A stretch of DNA of 64,000 nucleotides from Winogradskyella thalassocola (GTDB lineage Bacteria > Bacteroidota > Bacteroidia > Flavobacteriales > Flavobacteriaceae), in NCBI RefSeq assembly GCF_900099995.1, contig NZ_FNCZ01000008.1:102356-166355 (forward strand), given 5' to 3'. The notes under the pieces were generated by a model. The model did no database searches, was not told the origin of the DNA, and saw only the letters and a program-made list of their open reading frames with translations. Every line of letters begins with the position of its first letter. The stretch's first letter is position 1. Of this stretch, positions 1-8,798 are shown piece by piece. A program made the translations under genes and the position numbers.

Positions 1-2149
1 GACTTCCTCCATTATCAATATTGAAGGTATTAATAACGTTATTATTACTATCTAAAGCATACGGATTAAGCGTCATACCAAAGTTAATACTCATCTTTTT
101 ATTCAAAATTTGAGTACCACCACTCATACGAATTGGACTCCAGTTTAATGAATCTGCAGCAATATCATAAGAGGTAGAGAAATTAAGGTTATTTAATATA
201 AATATTTTTTCAGGTTCTGTATTCGTCGAATCCTTAGAACGAATTTTAGCTTCAAGATTATTACCTAAAGAGATACCAACACTACTAGAGTAACGATTAC
301 CGGGGCTGCCAAATAATGAGTTTTCAAACCGTGTATATTCAACCTCGTCAGAAGTGGTGCCATCTGCATCAATGACCTCATAGGTTTCATAATATTGATT
401 AAACGCTGGGCTAATAGAATAACTTAAAGACGGTCTCATAACATGCCTTATCGCTTTTATCTTGGCCGTTTTATCTTCATTCTCTAAATCGTACATTCCA
501 TATATAGTTGTACCAACACTTGCACCAACATTATACGTTAAGAAGCGGTCAAAACCACTTTGGTCTACAGATACAACTTCTTCTAAAGATTGGTCGTAGA
601 ATTTTTTAACAGTTTTAAGTGTCCATGTTTCTTCCAAATTAGCATTGGCACTAACACTAAAATAATCGAAGACCTTAAAATTGGTAGTGACTGGTATGCT
701 ATGTTTCATTCCGGTTATGGCATCATCAAACATTTCGCTCTTACCAAATATGGTGTCGTTAGTTTTAATACTGTATTCTCCTCTAGAGGTTACCTGAAAG
801 TTTATATTATGAATAGCTCCTTTTTTAGTCCCAGTTTTTGGAGCAAATGGATAAACTCTGCCCATGGATGCTTGCATGGTTGGTAAGGTTAAATCAATAT
901 CACCTGTGTTGGTGTTTTGCCTATGTGTTGCTGTTAAACTTAGGTTGACTTGTGGTTCGCCCGAAAATGTTTTAGAATATGAAACAGAAGACGCTAGGGT
1001 GTTATTTAAAAAATTAGACTGGTTCATTTGGTTAATAGACTCTTGGTAGTATGAGCTACTTCCTAAGTTAACAGAGGCCGAAAAACGAGCATTAGGATTT
1101 GCCTTGCTATCTTGGCTATGTGACCATCGAAGGTTATAAACCGTGCTTTGCGTAAAATCTGGAAACCCACGTTCTTTATTTAGTAAATTTTCATACCTAA
1201 AACTTAGGTTCCCTTTAAATTTATAACGTAACGCATAATTGTTTTCTACGCGCAAACCGTAACTACCATTTGTATAGTAATCACCAAGAAGAGCTAAATC
1301 TAAATAATCACTTATTGCAAAATAGTAACCACCATTTTGTAAATTATAACCTTTGTTACTATCTTCTCCAAACGTCGGAAAAATAATACCTGAGGTTTGT
1401 TTTTGTGTCATAGGAAAAAACGCAAATGGTAATGCAATAGGAGTAGGGATTCCATAAATCTCCATATACGTTGGTCCAACAATAACCTTCTTGTTAGGGA
1501 CCAATTTCATTTTGGTCGTTACAAATTGATATTCTGGGTCGTCTTCATCTTCAGCCGTTGTAAATCGACCGTTCTTCATAAAATAAACCGAATCGTTTTC
1601 TTTCTTAGTTAAAGGGGAATACACTTTAAAGCCTTGTTGTTCTGTTCTAGAATTAAAAACTAATGCTTTTTTAGTTTCGGTATTAAAAACAATCGAATCG
1701 GGCTCAATAATATTCTCTCCTTGCTTAAAAACAGGACGTTGCGTGTAACCCGTAGAATCTTTTAACCGACCAGCATAAACCAAATTTTTACTGTAATCAA
1801 TAACAATCACTCCGGCTTTAATTTCCATATCTTGGTAAATTACTTCCGCTTCATTGTATAGATATATTTTTTTCTTTTTTTGACTTAAGGATACATAATC
1901 GGCAGCTTTATATTTTACAGTACCTTCTAATAATCCTTTTTGTTTTACAGAATCTTTTTTAGTAGAATCAATCTCCTTAGTATTTATAGGAGGTTTAATA
2001 ATTGTATCGACTACAATAGTGGTAGAATCCTTACGTTGTTCTGCGGGAATAGCGCCGTTCTTTTTTGGTAATTCTTGGGCGAAGCTAAAAGTGTTAATAA
2101 ACACTGTAAAACTCAAGAGAAAAAGTATGTGTAAGCTTTTTGTATGCAA
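1..2149 (-). CDS. lptD: LptD/OstA-like outer-membrane LPS assembly protein (3' end outside window)
   Basis: Reading the minus strand from 2149 to the window edge gives one open frame of about 716 residues with no stop. It starts with an export signal (hydrophobic LHILFLLSFTVFINTFSFAQ). A stretch on metal-free OstA-like sheets follows (EVIYQDMEIKAGVIVIDYSK), then the segment GIPTPIALPFAFFPMTQKQT typical of Bacteroidetes putative LptD. The rest is long alternating beta-strand sequence expected of an outer-membrane barrel. LptD inserts lipopolysaccharide into the outer leaflet. No ATG is available near the N-terminus; TTG at 2149 is my choice. A TTG at 2200 is also in frame, but it forms the last bases of a perfect TAnnTTTG promoter box and so is probably not transcribed. 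Divergent from the amidase gene. Identification is by family resemblance; the barrel end lies outside the window. Confidence 0.85.
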   Translation of the reverse strand, partial: MHTKSLHILFLLSFTVFINTFSFAQELPKKNGAIPAEQRKDSTTIVVDTIIKPPINTKEIDSTKKDSVKQKGLLEGTVKYKAADYVSLSQKKKKIYLYNEAEVIYQDMEIKAGVIVIDYSKNLVYAGRLKDSTGYTQRPVFKQGENIIEPDSIVFNTETKKALVFNSRTEQQGFKVYSPLTKKENDSVYFMKNGRFTTAEDEDDPEYQFVTTKMKLVPNKKVIVGPTYMEIYGIPTPIALPFAFFPMTQKQTSGIIFPTFGEDSNKGYNLQNGGYYFAISDYLDLALLGDYYTNGSYGLRVENNYALRYKFKGNLSFRYENLLNKERGFPDFTQSTVYNLRWSHSQDSKANPNARFSASVNLGSSSYYQESINQMNQSNFLNNTLASSVSYSKTFSGEPQVNLSLTATHRQNTNTGDIDLTLPTMQASMGRVYPFAPKTGTKKGAIHNINFQVTSRGEYSIKTNDTIFGKSEMFDDAITGMKHSIPVTTNFKVFDYFSVSANANLEETWTLKTVKKFYDQSLEEVVSVDQSGFDRFLTYNVGASVGTTIYGMYDLENEDKTAKIKAIRHVMRPSLSYSISPAFNQYYETYEVIDADGTTSDEVEYTRFENSLFGSPGNRYSSSVGISLGNNLEAKIRSKDSTNTEPEKIFILNNLNFSTSYDIAADSLNWSPIRMSGGTQILNKKMSINFGMTLNPYALDSNNNVINTFNIDNGGS

Positions 2150-2197
2150 TGCTTTTAAATGTATTTTTGTAAAAGTATGGCTCGGTTTTTGAATCGC

Positions 2198-2205
2198 CAA
2201 AAGTA
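2198..2205 (-). promoter_or_regulatory. -7 promoter box of the lptD-like gene
   Basis: On the minus strand the sequence TACTTTTG matches the Bacteroidetes -7 consensus TAnnTTTG exactly. A transcription start about 6 bases downstream would leave a leader of roughly 40-45 bases before TTG 2149. No clear -33 TTTG box is visible. Confidence 0.55.
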
Positions 2206-2310
2206 CAGCTATTTTTTTGTGATTAATTTATTAAAATTAGAAATTAAAAAATACTGCTTTACTAAATAGCTCTTTATAATAAACCGAGTTTATAAACCGT
2301 TAAATTTAAT

Positions 2311-3426
2311 ATGCAAACGACACTAAAACCTACAATAGTATTTTTAAGCTTTTTATTTATAAGTACTTTAACATCTTTTACAATTCTACAAGCGCAAGAA
2401 GAAAAGTTTGTTGTGGTCTTAGATGCAGGTCATGGAGGGCACGATTCTGGTAATGTAGGTAATGGGCACAGTGAAAAAAATATAGCGCTTAAAGTAACTT
2501 TAGAAGTCGGAAGAGAGCTGGAGAAAAATCCAGATATAAAAGTTATTTATACGCGAAAAACGGATGTCTTTATAGAATTACACGAACGTGCAAATATTGC
2601 TAACAAAGCAGATGCTGACTTATTTGTGTCTATCCATTGTAATGCACATAGCTCACAAGCTAGCGGAACAGAAACGTTTGTTTTGGGTGAAAAAAACACA
2701 GGACGTAATTTTGATGTGGCTAAGAAAGAAAATGAAGTCATCTTCCTAGAGGATAATTATGAAGAGAATTATGCAGGCTTTGATCCGAGTTCTCCAGAAT
2801 CTACAATAGCCATAGGTATTGAGCAAGAAGTCTATGTTGAGCAAAGTATTGTTTTAGCTCGTAAAATAGAAGATAATTTTATAAGTAAAGCGAAACGTAA
2901 AAGTAGAGGATTAAAACAAGCGAGCTTATTAGTTATTAGAAATACCTATATGCCAAGTGTTTTGGTAGAAGTTGGGTTTTTAACGAATAATAGTGAAGGG
3001 AGTTACCTTAATACTAAAGCTGGGCAGTCTAAAATGGCAAATGCTATAAAGACAGCTATCATTGATTATAAAAAAGAACTCGATCAAAACGTTGGGAGCC
3101 ATATACTACAAGTTGATGCAGAAACTATGGAAGAAGCAGAAGAAACTCCTAGAATTATAGAAGGCATTACATTTAAAGTTCAAATTGCTGCAAGTTCTAG
3201 AGAACTGGAAGCTAAATCGTATAATTTTAAAGGGCTAACTGATATTTCACGAGAAAAATCGGGCAATATTTATAAGTATTTTAGCGGGAAAACTTCCGAT
3301 TACAATAAAGTAAAACAACTTCAAAACGAAGCCAAATTATCTGGGTATTCGGGTGCTTTTATTGTAGCTTATAAAGATGGTAAAAAAATTGACGTCGCAG
3401 ATGCGTTAAAAACAGAATCAAATTAG
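2311..3426 (+). CDS. N-acetylmuramoyl-L-alanine amidase (Amidase_3) with SPOR-like tail
   Basis: Cleaves the lactyl-peptide bond of peptidoglycan in the periplasm. A signal peptide covers residues 1-28 (ends ILQAQ). The Amidase_3 zinc motifs are present: VVLDAGHGGHDSG near residue 35, a conserved Glu in SEKN, DLFVSIHCNAH near 107, and VLVEVGFLTN near 217. The last 90 residues (FKVQIAASSR ... GAFIVAYKDG) look like a SPOR domain, which binds denuded glycan strands at division sites. Length of 371 residues fits flavobacterial homologues. The following MCE gene starts 55 bases later in the same direction, a common flavobacterial pairing. No recognisable ribosome binding site, as usual for the phylum. 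Confidence 0.9.
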   Translation: MQTTLKPTIVFLSFLFISTLTSFTILQAQEEKFVVVLDAGHGGHDSGNVGNGHSEKNIALKVTLEVGRELEKNPDIKVIYTRKTDVFIELHERANIANKADADLFVSIHCNAHSSQASGTETFVLGEKNTGRNFDVAKKENEVIFLEDNYEENYAGFDPSSPESTIAIGIEQEVYVEQSIVLARKIEDNFISKAKRKSRGLKQASLLVIRNTYMPSVLVEVGFLTNNSEGSYLNTKAGQSKMANAIKTAIIDYKKELDQNVGSHILQVDAETMEEAEETPRIIEGITFKVQIAASSRELEAKSYNFKGLTDISREKSGNIYKYFSGKTSDYNKVKQLQNEAKLSGYSGAFIVAYKDGKKIDVADALKTESN

Positions 3427-3481
3427 AAACATTATTAGTATATTTATTCCTAATTTTGTTTACGAACTAAAGTAAAGCCCA

Positions 3482-4429
3482 TTGAAAATTTCAAGAGAAG
3501 TAAAAACAGCAATATTAGTCATAGCTGGTATCGCCTTTTGTATATACCTATTTACATTCCTTAAAGGTGAGGACCTGTTTGATAAATCAAACAGCTATTA
3601 TACAGAATTCGACTATAATGCCTTAAAAATGTCGTCACCGGTAACCATAAAAGGGAATAAGGTTGGTGAGATTGAAGACATTAAATACGATTTCGATTCT
3701 GGTAAAACACGTATTTCGTTTACAGTAACTCCACAATTAAAATTTTCAAAAAACAGCACAGTTCGTTTATACCAAGATGGTTTAATGGGAGGCAACGCCT
3801 TGTCTATTGTAGAAGCAAGTGATGGTGAAATAGCACAGCCAGGTGATTTTATTAAATCTGAAGTAAAACCAGGAATGATTTCTACTTTAGAAAAGAATTT
3901 CTCTGGTATTAGTGAAGATTTAGGGACAACGCTACGTTCTTCAGATACTTTAATAACTAATTTAAATGCGTTGGTTGTTGATGAGTCGGATGATGGTTTA
4001 AAACAAACTATAGCTGAATTAAACGCAACTTTAAAAACATTTAAAAATGTAGGTTTTAAGGCGAATAATCTTCTCAGTAAAAATGATGAGAAAATTGCTT
4101 CCGTATTAGAGAATTTTGATAAAACAAGTGCAGAATTGGCCATTTTAATAAAAGATTTAAACGACGCAAATCTTTCAAATACCGTTAAGAACTTAGATGA
4201 CATGATCTTAAAGCTTAACCAACTCGTAACTGGTCTTGCCGCTGGTGAAGGCACAATGGGTAAACTGTTAAACGACGATGCGCTTTATGATAATTTAGAT
4301 AATACATCAAAAGAACTTCAACTCTTACTGTTAGATATAAAATTACATCCTGCGAGATACAGACGTATTTTGTCTAAAAAAGAGATTCCATACGAGGAAC
4401 CTACACAAGAGCAATTAAACAATAATTAG
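3482..4429 (+). CDS. MlaD-family MCE lipid-transport protein
   Basis: A single N-terminal membrane segment (residues 8-27, AILVIAGIAFCIYLFTFLKG) is followed by an MCE domain at about 35-115 (SSPVTIKGNKVGEIEDIKYD, LYQDGLMGGNALSIVEA). A long, mostly helical coiled-coil tail continues to residue 315. MlaD-type proteins form hexameric rings that shuttle phospholipids across the periplasm. The matching ATPase and permease genes are not beside it, as is usual in Bacteroidetes where this gene stands with the amidase. The start is TTG at 3482; it gives a normal MCE N-terminus. The next gene begins 12 bases after the stop, so the two are likely co-transcribed. Confidence 0.88.
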   Translation: MKISREVKTAILVIAGIAFCIYLFTFLKGEDLFDKSNSYYTEFDYNALKMSSPVTIKGNKVGEIEDIKYDFDSGKTRISFTVTPQLKFSKNSTVRLYQDGLMGGNALSIVEASDGEIAQPGDFIKSEVKPGMISTLEKNFSGISEDLGTTLRSSDTLITNLNALVVDESDDGLKQTIAELNATLKTFKNVGFKANNLLSKNDEKIASVLENFDKTSAELAILIKDLNDANLSNTVKNLDDMILKLNQLVTGLAAGEGTMGKLLNDDALYDNLDNTSKELQLLLLDIKLHPARYRRILSKKEIPYEEPTQEQLNNN

Positions 4430-4440
4430 ATCCATCCATC

Positions 4441-5757
4441 ATGGAATACTTACCAAATATCATTTTTGCTATTCTTTTAATTGCAGGTATTGGCTATTTT
4501 TCAAGTAATGTAAAAAAGCTAATCCGTAATATTAAATTAGGTCATAAGGTTGATGCCAGTGATCACAAATCAGAACGTTGGAAAAACGTCGTCAACATAG
4601 CTTTAGGGCAAAGTAAATTGGTGAAACGACCGGTGTCGGGATTTCTACATGCCATTGTTTATGTCGGTTTTATCATTATTAATATCGAAGTCCTAGAGAT
4701 TATTATCGATGGACTTTTTGGAACACATAGAATCGGACAACAAGTTTTACCAACATCGTTATATGGTTTCTTAATCGGATCATTTGAAATTTTGGCCGTT
4801 TTAGTCTTGGTTTCAGTCACTGTATTTTGGATACGAAGAAATGTGATTAAAATTAAGCGTTTCTTGAGTCCTGAAATGAAAGGTTGGCCAAAAAGTGATG
4901 GTAATATTATTCTTTATTTTGAAGTTGTATTAATGTGTTTATTTTTAGTTATGAATGCAACAGATACAATCTTTCAGACTGCAGGATCTGGTAATGTAAT
5001 TTCACAATTTATTGCGCCATGGTTTGAAGGTTTTTCAGAAGGAACACTTCATCTTATTGAGAAAGCAGCTTGGTGGATACACTTTGTTGGTATTCTTATT
5101 TTCTTGAATTATTTATACTTCTCAAAACATTTACATATTCTTTTAGCATTCCCAAATGTGTATTATGGAAAAGTTGAACCAAAAGGAAAATTCAATAATC
5201 TTGAAGCTGTTACGGCAGAAGTAAAGCTAATGATGGATCCGGATGCTGATCCTTATGCAGCACCGGCGGAAACGGCAGAAGATGAAGTGCCTGCTAAATT
5301 TGGAGCAAGTGATGTAATGGATTTGAGTCAAGTGCAATTGCTTAATGCTTATACCTGTACCGAATGTGGACGTTGTACAAGTGAGTGTCCTGCAAATCTT
5401 ACCGGCAAAAAATTATCGCCTCGTAAGATTATGATGGATACCAGAGATCGATTAGAAGAAGTCGGTAAAAATATTGATGCCAACAACGGAGAGTTTAAAG
5501 ATGATGGCAAGCAACTTTTAGGAGATTATATCACTAACGAAGAACTTTGGGCTTGTACCACATGTAACGCATGTGTAGAAGCTTGTCCTGTGAGTATTGA
5601 TCCATTATCAATTATTATTGAAATGCGTCGTTATTTAGTAATGGAGCAAAGTGCGGCACCAATGGAATTAAATAACATGATGACCAATATAGAAAATAAC
5701 GGAGCACCTTGGCCTTATAACCAAATGGACCGTTTAAATTGGAAAGATGAAAAGTAA
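4441..5757 (+). CDS. Membrane-bound (Fe-S) oxidoreductase subunit, HdrE/HdrD-N-like
   Basis: The N-terminal half has about five membrane helices with conserved histidines, resembling a nitrate-reductase-gamma/HdrE cytochrome b part. The soluble C-terminus carries two 4Fe-4S motifs: CTECGRCTSECP near residue 305 and CTTCNACVEACP near 372. It therefore passes electrons between membrane quinol and a cytoplasmic partner, presumably the CCG protein encoded at 6059. The split of one HdrD-like enzyme into this gene and the CCG gene is normal for flavobacteria, where the true electron acceptor is not established. A dispersed repeat lies in the 108-base gap after it. Confidence 0.85.
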   Translation: MEYLPNIIFAILLIAGIGYFSSNVKKLIRNIKLGHKVDASDHKSERWKNVVNIALGQSKLVKRPVSGFLHAIVYVGFIIINIEVLEIIIDGLFGTHRIGQQVLPTSLYGFLIGSFEILAVLVLVSVTVFWIRRNVIKIKRFLSPEMKGWPKSDGNIILYFEVVLMCLFLVMNATDTIFQTAGSGNVISQFIAPWFEGFSEGTLHLIEKAAWWIHFVGILIFLNYLYFSKHLHILLAFPNVYYGKVEPKGKFNNLEAVTAEVKLMMDPDADPYAAPAETAEDEVPAKFGASDVMDLSQVQLLNAYTCTECGRCTSECPANLTGKKLSPRKIMMDTRDRLEEVGKNIDANNGEFKDDGKQLLGDYITNEELWACTTCNACVEACPVSIDPLSIIIEMRRYLVMEQSAAPMELNNMMTNIENNGAPWPYNQMDRLNWKDEK

Positions 5758-5850
5758 GAGAGACGGAAGCTGGAAGACAGAAGTTGGAAGTTAGCATACT
5801 TGTATTGTTGAGCGTAGTCGAAACCTATTTGGAACACAATTACTGAACTT
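5758..5850. repeat. Dispersed flavobacterial intergenic repeat, copy 1
   Basis: The spacer after the Fe-S gene contains a GGAAGnTGGAAG-type run (about 5766-5793) followed by TTGAGCGTAGTCGAAACC and CTATTTGGAA. A related arrangement (GTTGAAA/GTTGTAAG, then GGTTGAGTGCTGTAGAAACC and CTATTTCAATA) lies at 16587-16700. It has no coding potential. I recall similar strings as common intergenic repeats in flavobacteria, which is memory rather than a search result. Confidence 0.5.
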
Positions 5851-5865
5851 TTAAAACTTAATTAA

Positions 5866-6054
5866 ATGAGTTATATTTTAAGTGTAAAACCACAAGTTAG
5901 ATTACGGATAGGAATAATCATTTCTATTCTTGCCTTAATTTCTTTATACTTAGTTTGTAATTATGATTTTGGTGGATTTGCAGGCGGTTTTATTACAGGA
6001 ATTCTAATAGGTTTAGGATTTGGTTTAATAGTAACTCATAAGAAAACAAACTAG
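5866..6054 (+). CDS. Small two-helix membrane protein
   Basis: This 62-residue protein has two hydrophobic segments (residues about 15-32 and 35-56, Gly-rich GGFAGGFITGILIGLGFGL) and a basic tail THKKTN. It lies between the two Fe-S oxidoreductase genes and ends 4 bases before the CCG gene, so it is part of that operon. I do not recognise a family. It may be an accessory subunit; that is inference from position only. Confidence 0.6.
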   Translation: MSYILSVKPQVRLRIGIIISILALISLYLVCNYDFGGFAGGFITGILIGLGFGLIVTHKKTN

Positions 6055-6058
6055 AAAG

Positions 6059-6841
6059 ATGAGCGAGCAACTAATAGTGCCAACTATGGCAGAAATGATG
6101 GCAGAAGGTAAGCAACCAGAAATTTTATTTTGGGTTGGTTCTGCTGGTAGTTATGATGATAGAGCAAAAAAAATCACCAAAGCTTTTGTAAAAATCTTAA
6201 ATAAAGCAAATGTTAATTTTGCTGTTTTAGGAACTGAAGAAAGTAATACCGGTGATGTAGCAAAACGCGCAGGCAATGAATTTTTATTTCAAATGCAAGC
6301 CGTTATGAATATTGAAGTGCTTAACGCTTATGAGGTAAAACGTATTGTAACATGCGATCCTCACTCTTTTAATTGTATAAAGAACGAATATCCAAGTCTT
6401 GGTGGTAGTTATGATGTTATCCATCATACTCAATATATAAAAGAACTGATGAGTTCTGGACGTTTAACTTTAGAAGGTAATACGTATAAAGGAAAACGTA
6501 TTACGTTTCACGACCCTTGTTATTTGGGAAGAGGAAATGGAGTTTACGACGCACCAAGGGATGTCCTTAAAAAAACAAATGCCACATTAGTAGAAATGAA
6601 ACGACATAAAGGAACAGCCTTATGTTGTGGAGCTGGTGGAGCACAAATGTTTAAAGATGCAGAACCAGGAAATAAGGAAATTAATGTTCTTAGAACCGAA
6701 GATGCACTAGAAACACAACCAGAAATCATTGCTACAGGTTGTCCTTATTGTAATACAATGATGACAGACGGTGTAAAATTCAAAGAAAAAGAAGCTGACA
6801 TTAAAGTCATGGATATTGCGGAGTTGATTGCTGACGCGTAA
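6059..6841 (+). CDS. (Fe-S)-binding protein with two CCG domains (HdrD-C/HdrB-like)
   Basis: It has the cysteine-rich CCG domains of the heterodisulfide reductase/LutA superfamily. Motifs include VTCDPHSFNC near residue 100, HDPCYLGRGNGVYDAPR near 151, ALCCGAGGAQMF near 190 and GCPYCNTMM near 227. Such domains ligate a non-cubane Fe-S cluster and act on thiols, quinones or lactate. At 260 residues it is the C-terminal half of a split HdrD-like enzyme whose electron-input half is at 4441. ATG follows the small membrane gene by 4 bases. Substrate unknown. Confidence 0.85.
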   Translation: MSEQLIVPTMAEMMAEGKQPEILFWVGSAGSYDDRAKKITKAFVKILNKANVNFAVLGTEESNTGDVAKRAGNEFLFQMQAVMNIEVLNAYEVKRIVTCDPHSFNCIKNEYPSLGGSYDVIHHTQYIKELMSSGRLTLEGNTYKGKRITFHDPCYLGRGNGVYDAPRDVLKKTNATLVEMKRHKGTALCCGAGGAQMFKDAEPGNKEINVLRTEDALETQPEIIATGCPYCNTMMTDGVKFKEKEADIKVMDIAELIADA

Positions 6842-6852
6842 TAGCTAATACA

Positions 6853-7059
6853 ATGGAAAATTACTTTAAGAAAATACCATTGCGAAAGCGAATTATTATA
6901 GGTGTTTCTAGCGGTATCTTTTTTGCTGTTTTTATGGCATCTTTCGATTATTTTGATGGAAGTCCATTCTCTGTTGCTAAATTTCTATTTCACAGTTTAT
7001 TTTTTGGATTATTTATGAGTATTGCACTCAGATATAAAGTCCCTAAAGATCAGAACTAG
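6853..7059 (+). CDS. Small two-helix membrane protein
   Basis: This 68-residue protein has two predicted membrane helices (IIIGVSSGIFFAVFMASF and AKFLFHSLFFGLFMSIAL) separated by a short loop. The start lies 11 bases after the CCG gene, so it probably ends the Fe-S operon. No family recognised. Confidence 0.55.
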   Translation: MENYFKKIPLRKRIIIGVSSGIFFAVFMASFDYFDGSPFSVAKFLFHSLFFGLFMSIALRYKVPKDQN

Positions 7060-7080
7060 TCTTTTTTTTTCGTTATTTAA

Positions 7081-7218
7081 CGTCTTTGTGAAAATAACGG
7101 AGAAAAAAATGTTCTTTTATCTAAGAATCAAAGCCGTGTTGATATTAGCAACTTACTTAAAGGAACCTATTTCATAAACATAGGCTCTTCTAGTACATTT
7201 AAGTTTCTTAAAGATTAA
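7081..7218 (+). pseudogene. Relic of a type IX secretion C-terminal sorting domain
   Basis: A frame without a start codon encodes about 45 residues ending VDISNLLKGTYFINIG and TFKFLKD before TAA at 7216-7218. This matches the end of the Por secretion tail (type A, T9SS), where VDxSxLxxGxYxIxI and a final FxKxx are typical. A stop (TAA 7078-7080) lies immediately upstream in the same frame, so only the last 45 codons of a once secreted protein remain. Recognition rests on the family pattern. Confidence 0.6.
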
Positions 7219-7268
7219 ATACAGATAACAAAATGGATGTAAATAAGTAATATTTGAAAAACAGGATT

Positions 7269-7799
7269 ATGAAAAAAATTTTGAAACAACCTTTATTAGT
7301 CTTAATTGCAATTTTATTATTCGGATGTTCCTCTAAAGATGACGACCACGACGATGATTGTATGAAAACAATCACCATTCCTCAAATCTATTTAATCAAT
7401 AATCAATCATACAGTTATGATATTACTCAAGAGGTGCCATGTGATTTTCCAGAACCATCCGAACCCGAATTGATTGATCCACCTATGTTAGAAAATTTTT
7501 CATATGAAGTTCTAAACTTTGAATTTACACCTGATACAGGAAATAATACCTCAAGGTTGCAATTTGAAATCAAATTAAACAATCCTAATAATTTTGCGGT
7601 CTCTGGATTACCTCTTCTGACCATAGATACAGATGGCCTGCAAACCACAGGCAGTTTTTCGAACGATGCGTCAATATCGTGCTATCAAATTGATGAAAAT
7701 TCTGATTGTATTCTGACTTACGATCAACAAAGCTCCTTAGATTTAGGAATAGTTAATACAATTGAATTAATAAATGTTGCGTATTTTATAACTAATTAG
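7269..7799 (+). CDS. Lipoprotein of unknown function
   Basis: The lipoprotein signal is MKKILKQPLLVLIAILLFGC followed by SSKDDDHDDD, an acidic stretch after Cys that in Bacteroidetes favours export to the cell surface. The mature part (about 155 residues) is beta-rich with several Cys (DCMKT, EVPCDF, ISCYQI, SDCIL) and resembles a late-embryogenesis/adhesin-like beta sandwich only loosely. I chose ATG at 7269 over an in-frame TTG at 7254 because it gives a standard lipoprotein start. Sits in a decayed patch between a secretion-tail relic and a frameshifted gene. Confidence 0.65.
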   Translation: MKKILKQPLLVLIAILLFGCSSKDDDHDDDCMKTITIPQIYLINNQSYSYDITQEVPCDFPEPSEPELIDPPMLENFSYEVLNFEFTPDTGNNTSRLQFEIKLNNPNNFAVSGLPLLTIDTDGLQTTGSFSNDASISCYQIDENSDCILTYDQQSSLDLGIVNTIELINVAYFITN

Positions 7800-7873
7800 A
7801 AAAATTCTAAACGGATTAACGAAAAACGATAGCCAATTACGTTTATATTTAATTGCAGCAGTTAACTTTAGAA

Positions 7874-8757
7874 ATGCGAAAAAGTCATAAATTTTTTAAG
7901 TCGATTATAATATTTGCAATTCTATTTTTCTCACAAAATGGTTTTGCAAGTCCTCAAATGCCAGATTATATAATTTATAAAGGAGATACAATTCCAATTT
8001 ATAATTTAATACTTGAAAAATATTTTCAGAAAACAGAATTGGAAGATAAGGGGAGTTTGTTCGGATTAAAATTTAGGGAAGGTGCTTCTTTAAATTGTTG
8101 GAGAGGTTACCAAGCAATTTATATGATTGAAAATGATAGTTTATTTCTGAAAAACATTATTGACTGTGGAGAACGAAATATCGACCAATTAGCATCATCA
8201 AAAAGAATTATTGAAATTTTTGGCAATAAAGAAAATAACGGAAAAGTATTTATAGATTGGTTTTCAGGTGATTTCACTATACCTAATGGAAATTATTAAG
8301 ATGGGACGGAGTGTTTCATAAAACATTCGAAAATGAAATATTAGTTGAAGTACAAAATGGAACAGTGCGTAAAGTTTCTAAAATTGAGAACTATGTGGAT
8401 GACCCAAAACGAGTTCATAGAAAATATGGAGATACGATTTCCAAAGTCCTGTTCAATGAATTGTCTAAACTGAATTGGCAAAACAAAAAAGATTTTGATT
8501 GCTCAGAAAAATACCTTGTGACAATTGGAAAAAACGGAGAAGTGAGCAAAGTAAATATGCCAGATTATCAAACGAAGGAGGAAATAAAGAGGTTTTGGGA
8601 ACCAAATGAATATAAGTATTGTATTAAAACAGTTAAGAAAGGATTGAGCGATTTGAAATTTGACATTTTGAGAATAAAAAACAAACCTGTTGAGGAAAGT
8701 TATTATTTGGACATTTGGATTGAGGATAATGGAAAACTTGAAAATTGGACTGAATAA
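7874..8757 (+). pseudogene. Secreted hypothetical protein split by a frameshift near 8293
   Basis: The first part, ATG 7874 to TAA 8299, begins with a signal peptide (SIIIFAILFFSQNGFAS) and ends FSGDFTIPNGNY. The second part runs to 8757 in another frame, and read upstream of its first possible start it continues WKLLRWDGVFHKTFENE. Joined near 8293, the two give a smooth protein of about 290 residues, ...FTIPNGN-LLRWDGVFH.... This suggests one gene broken by a single-base indel, either a real mutation or a sequencing error. No known function. Confidence 0.6.
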
Positions 8758-8798
8758 AAAATTAAGGTCCTCATCATTTTTGTATTTAATGTTTTAAG

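Noticed and set aside
590..1049. Two open frames on the + strand (98 and 61 residues)
   Set aside because: They lie antisense inside the lptD-like frame, which continues without a stop and has clear family features.
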